DNA from: Bacteroidota bacterium
Lineage (GTDB): Bacteria > Bacteroidota > Ignavibacteria > Ignavibacteriales > Melioribacteraceae
DNA length: 5,587 nucleotides
Direction of reading: 5' to 3'
Assembly: GCA_023381535.1 (NCBI GenBank)
Contig: JAMCSN010000209.1
Location: 851 to 6,437, forward strand
A model generated the notes under the pieces. It saw only the letters and a list, made by a program, of their open reading frames with translations, was not told where the DNA came from and did not search any database. Made by a program: the position numbers and the translations under genes. Each line of letters starts with the position of its first letter. Positions within the stretch are counted from its first letter, which is position 1. This document shows positions 5,344 through 5,587 of this stretch, in pieces.

Positions 5344-5587
5344 TTGCGTACGTTAAAAATAGTTTCCATTATACTTATAACCGCCTGTCTTGCGTTTGTA
5401 GATTTGAGCGATACAGCAGCGGGCGAGAATAGTGGCTTTACTAAAATAACAATAAGCAAAGATGCAAAACCGAATTTTACTTCTGTTGAATATAATGATA
5501 TTGGTATTATGACGGCATCTTGGTACGGACCGCGCTTTCACGGAAAGCTTACTGCCAACGGAGAGATTTACAATCAGATGGCTCTAA
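5344..5587 (+). CDS. rlpA: RlpA-family DPBB-domain septal lytic transglycosylase/lipoprotein (3'-truncated)
   Basis: The first 81 residues are present; the frame runs off the window. The diagnostic block is MTASWYGPRFHGKLTANGE (56-74), the opening of the RlpA double-psi beta-barrel, whose consensus is ASWYGxxFHGrxTANGE followed by a TAAH motif that would come next. RlpA proteins cleave peptidoglycan strands lacking stem peptides in some bacteria and gather at division sites; others have no shown activity. The N-terminus carries an export signal: R2, K5, hydrophobic IVSIILIT and a lipobox-like I-T-A-C with Cys15, fitting the name rare lipoprotein A, although the hydrophobic run continues past Cys15 and signal peptidase I cleavage near residue 26 is the alternative. 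A short linker (about 27-55) precedes the barrel. The catalytic aspartate region and any SPOR domain lie beyond the window. TTG 5344 is chosen from the AAGAGG site. Family call is confident. Confidence 0.9.
   Translation, partial: MRTLKIVSIILITACLAFVDLSDTAAGENSGFTKITISKDAKPNFTSVEYNDIGIMTASWYGPRFHGKLTANGEIYNQMAL

Noticed and set aside
5353..5541. 62-codon minus-strand ORF
   Set aside because: It is a shadow of the rlpA-type gene, whose ASWYG...TANGE block on the plus strand is decisive.

Overview
The window reads as a piece of a moderately AT-rich bacterial chromosome with six protein genes (two of them cut by the window edges). It looks like the Bacteroidota/Ignavibacteriota side of the tree. 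The basis is inference: weak Shine-Dalgarno signals, a TTG N21 TAAATTTA promoter-like element, a DUF4922-type protein paired with a GT2 enzyme, and an NtrC-type regulator next to a REC-PP2C phosphatase. No taxonomic marker gene is present, so this placement is tentative. No RNA genes, insertion sequences, CRISPR arrays or tRNAs were found.

Layout. (1) Positions 1-2082, plus strand, form a signalling cluster: the C-terminal end of a sigma-54-dependent AAA+ activator with a Fis-type helix-turn-helix, a 113-residue STAS-domain anti-sigma-factor antagonist, and a 381-residue response regulator whose output domain is a SpoIIE/RsbU-type PP2C phosphatase. Together the last two are two parts of a partner-switching module: the REC-PP2C protein would dephosphorylate the STAS protein in response to a histidine kinase. 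The anti-sigma kinase (RsbW-like) is not in the window. (2) Positions 2102-4602, minus strand, converge on the first cluster with a gap of only 19 bases. They hold a two-gene unit overlapping by four bases (ATGA): a tandem-domain GT2 glycosyltransferase, then a HIT-superfamily protein whose motifs resemble the GDP-hexose phosphorylase (VTC2) branch of the GalT/Ap4A phosphorylase group. This pair is the most interesting part of the window. (3) Positions 4603-4931 are a 329-base non-coding divergent region with a candidate promoter and short repeated CAAAGT boxes. (4) Positions 4932-5587, plus strand, hold an unrecognised small secreted protein, then the 5' part of an rlpA-type gene (DPBB-domain septal lytic transglycosylase/lipoprotein). 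Both start with TTG and have near-identical initiation regions.

The most notable points are the translationally coupled glycosyltransferase and nucleotide-sugar-phosphorylase-like pair, with a degenerate second GT domain; non-canonical residues in the STAS, REC and PP2C active regions; a strong but misplaced Shine-Dalgarno in front of the phosphatase; and the matched TTG initiation regions of the two exported proteins.
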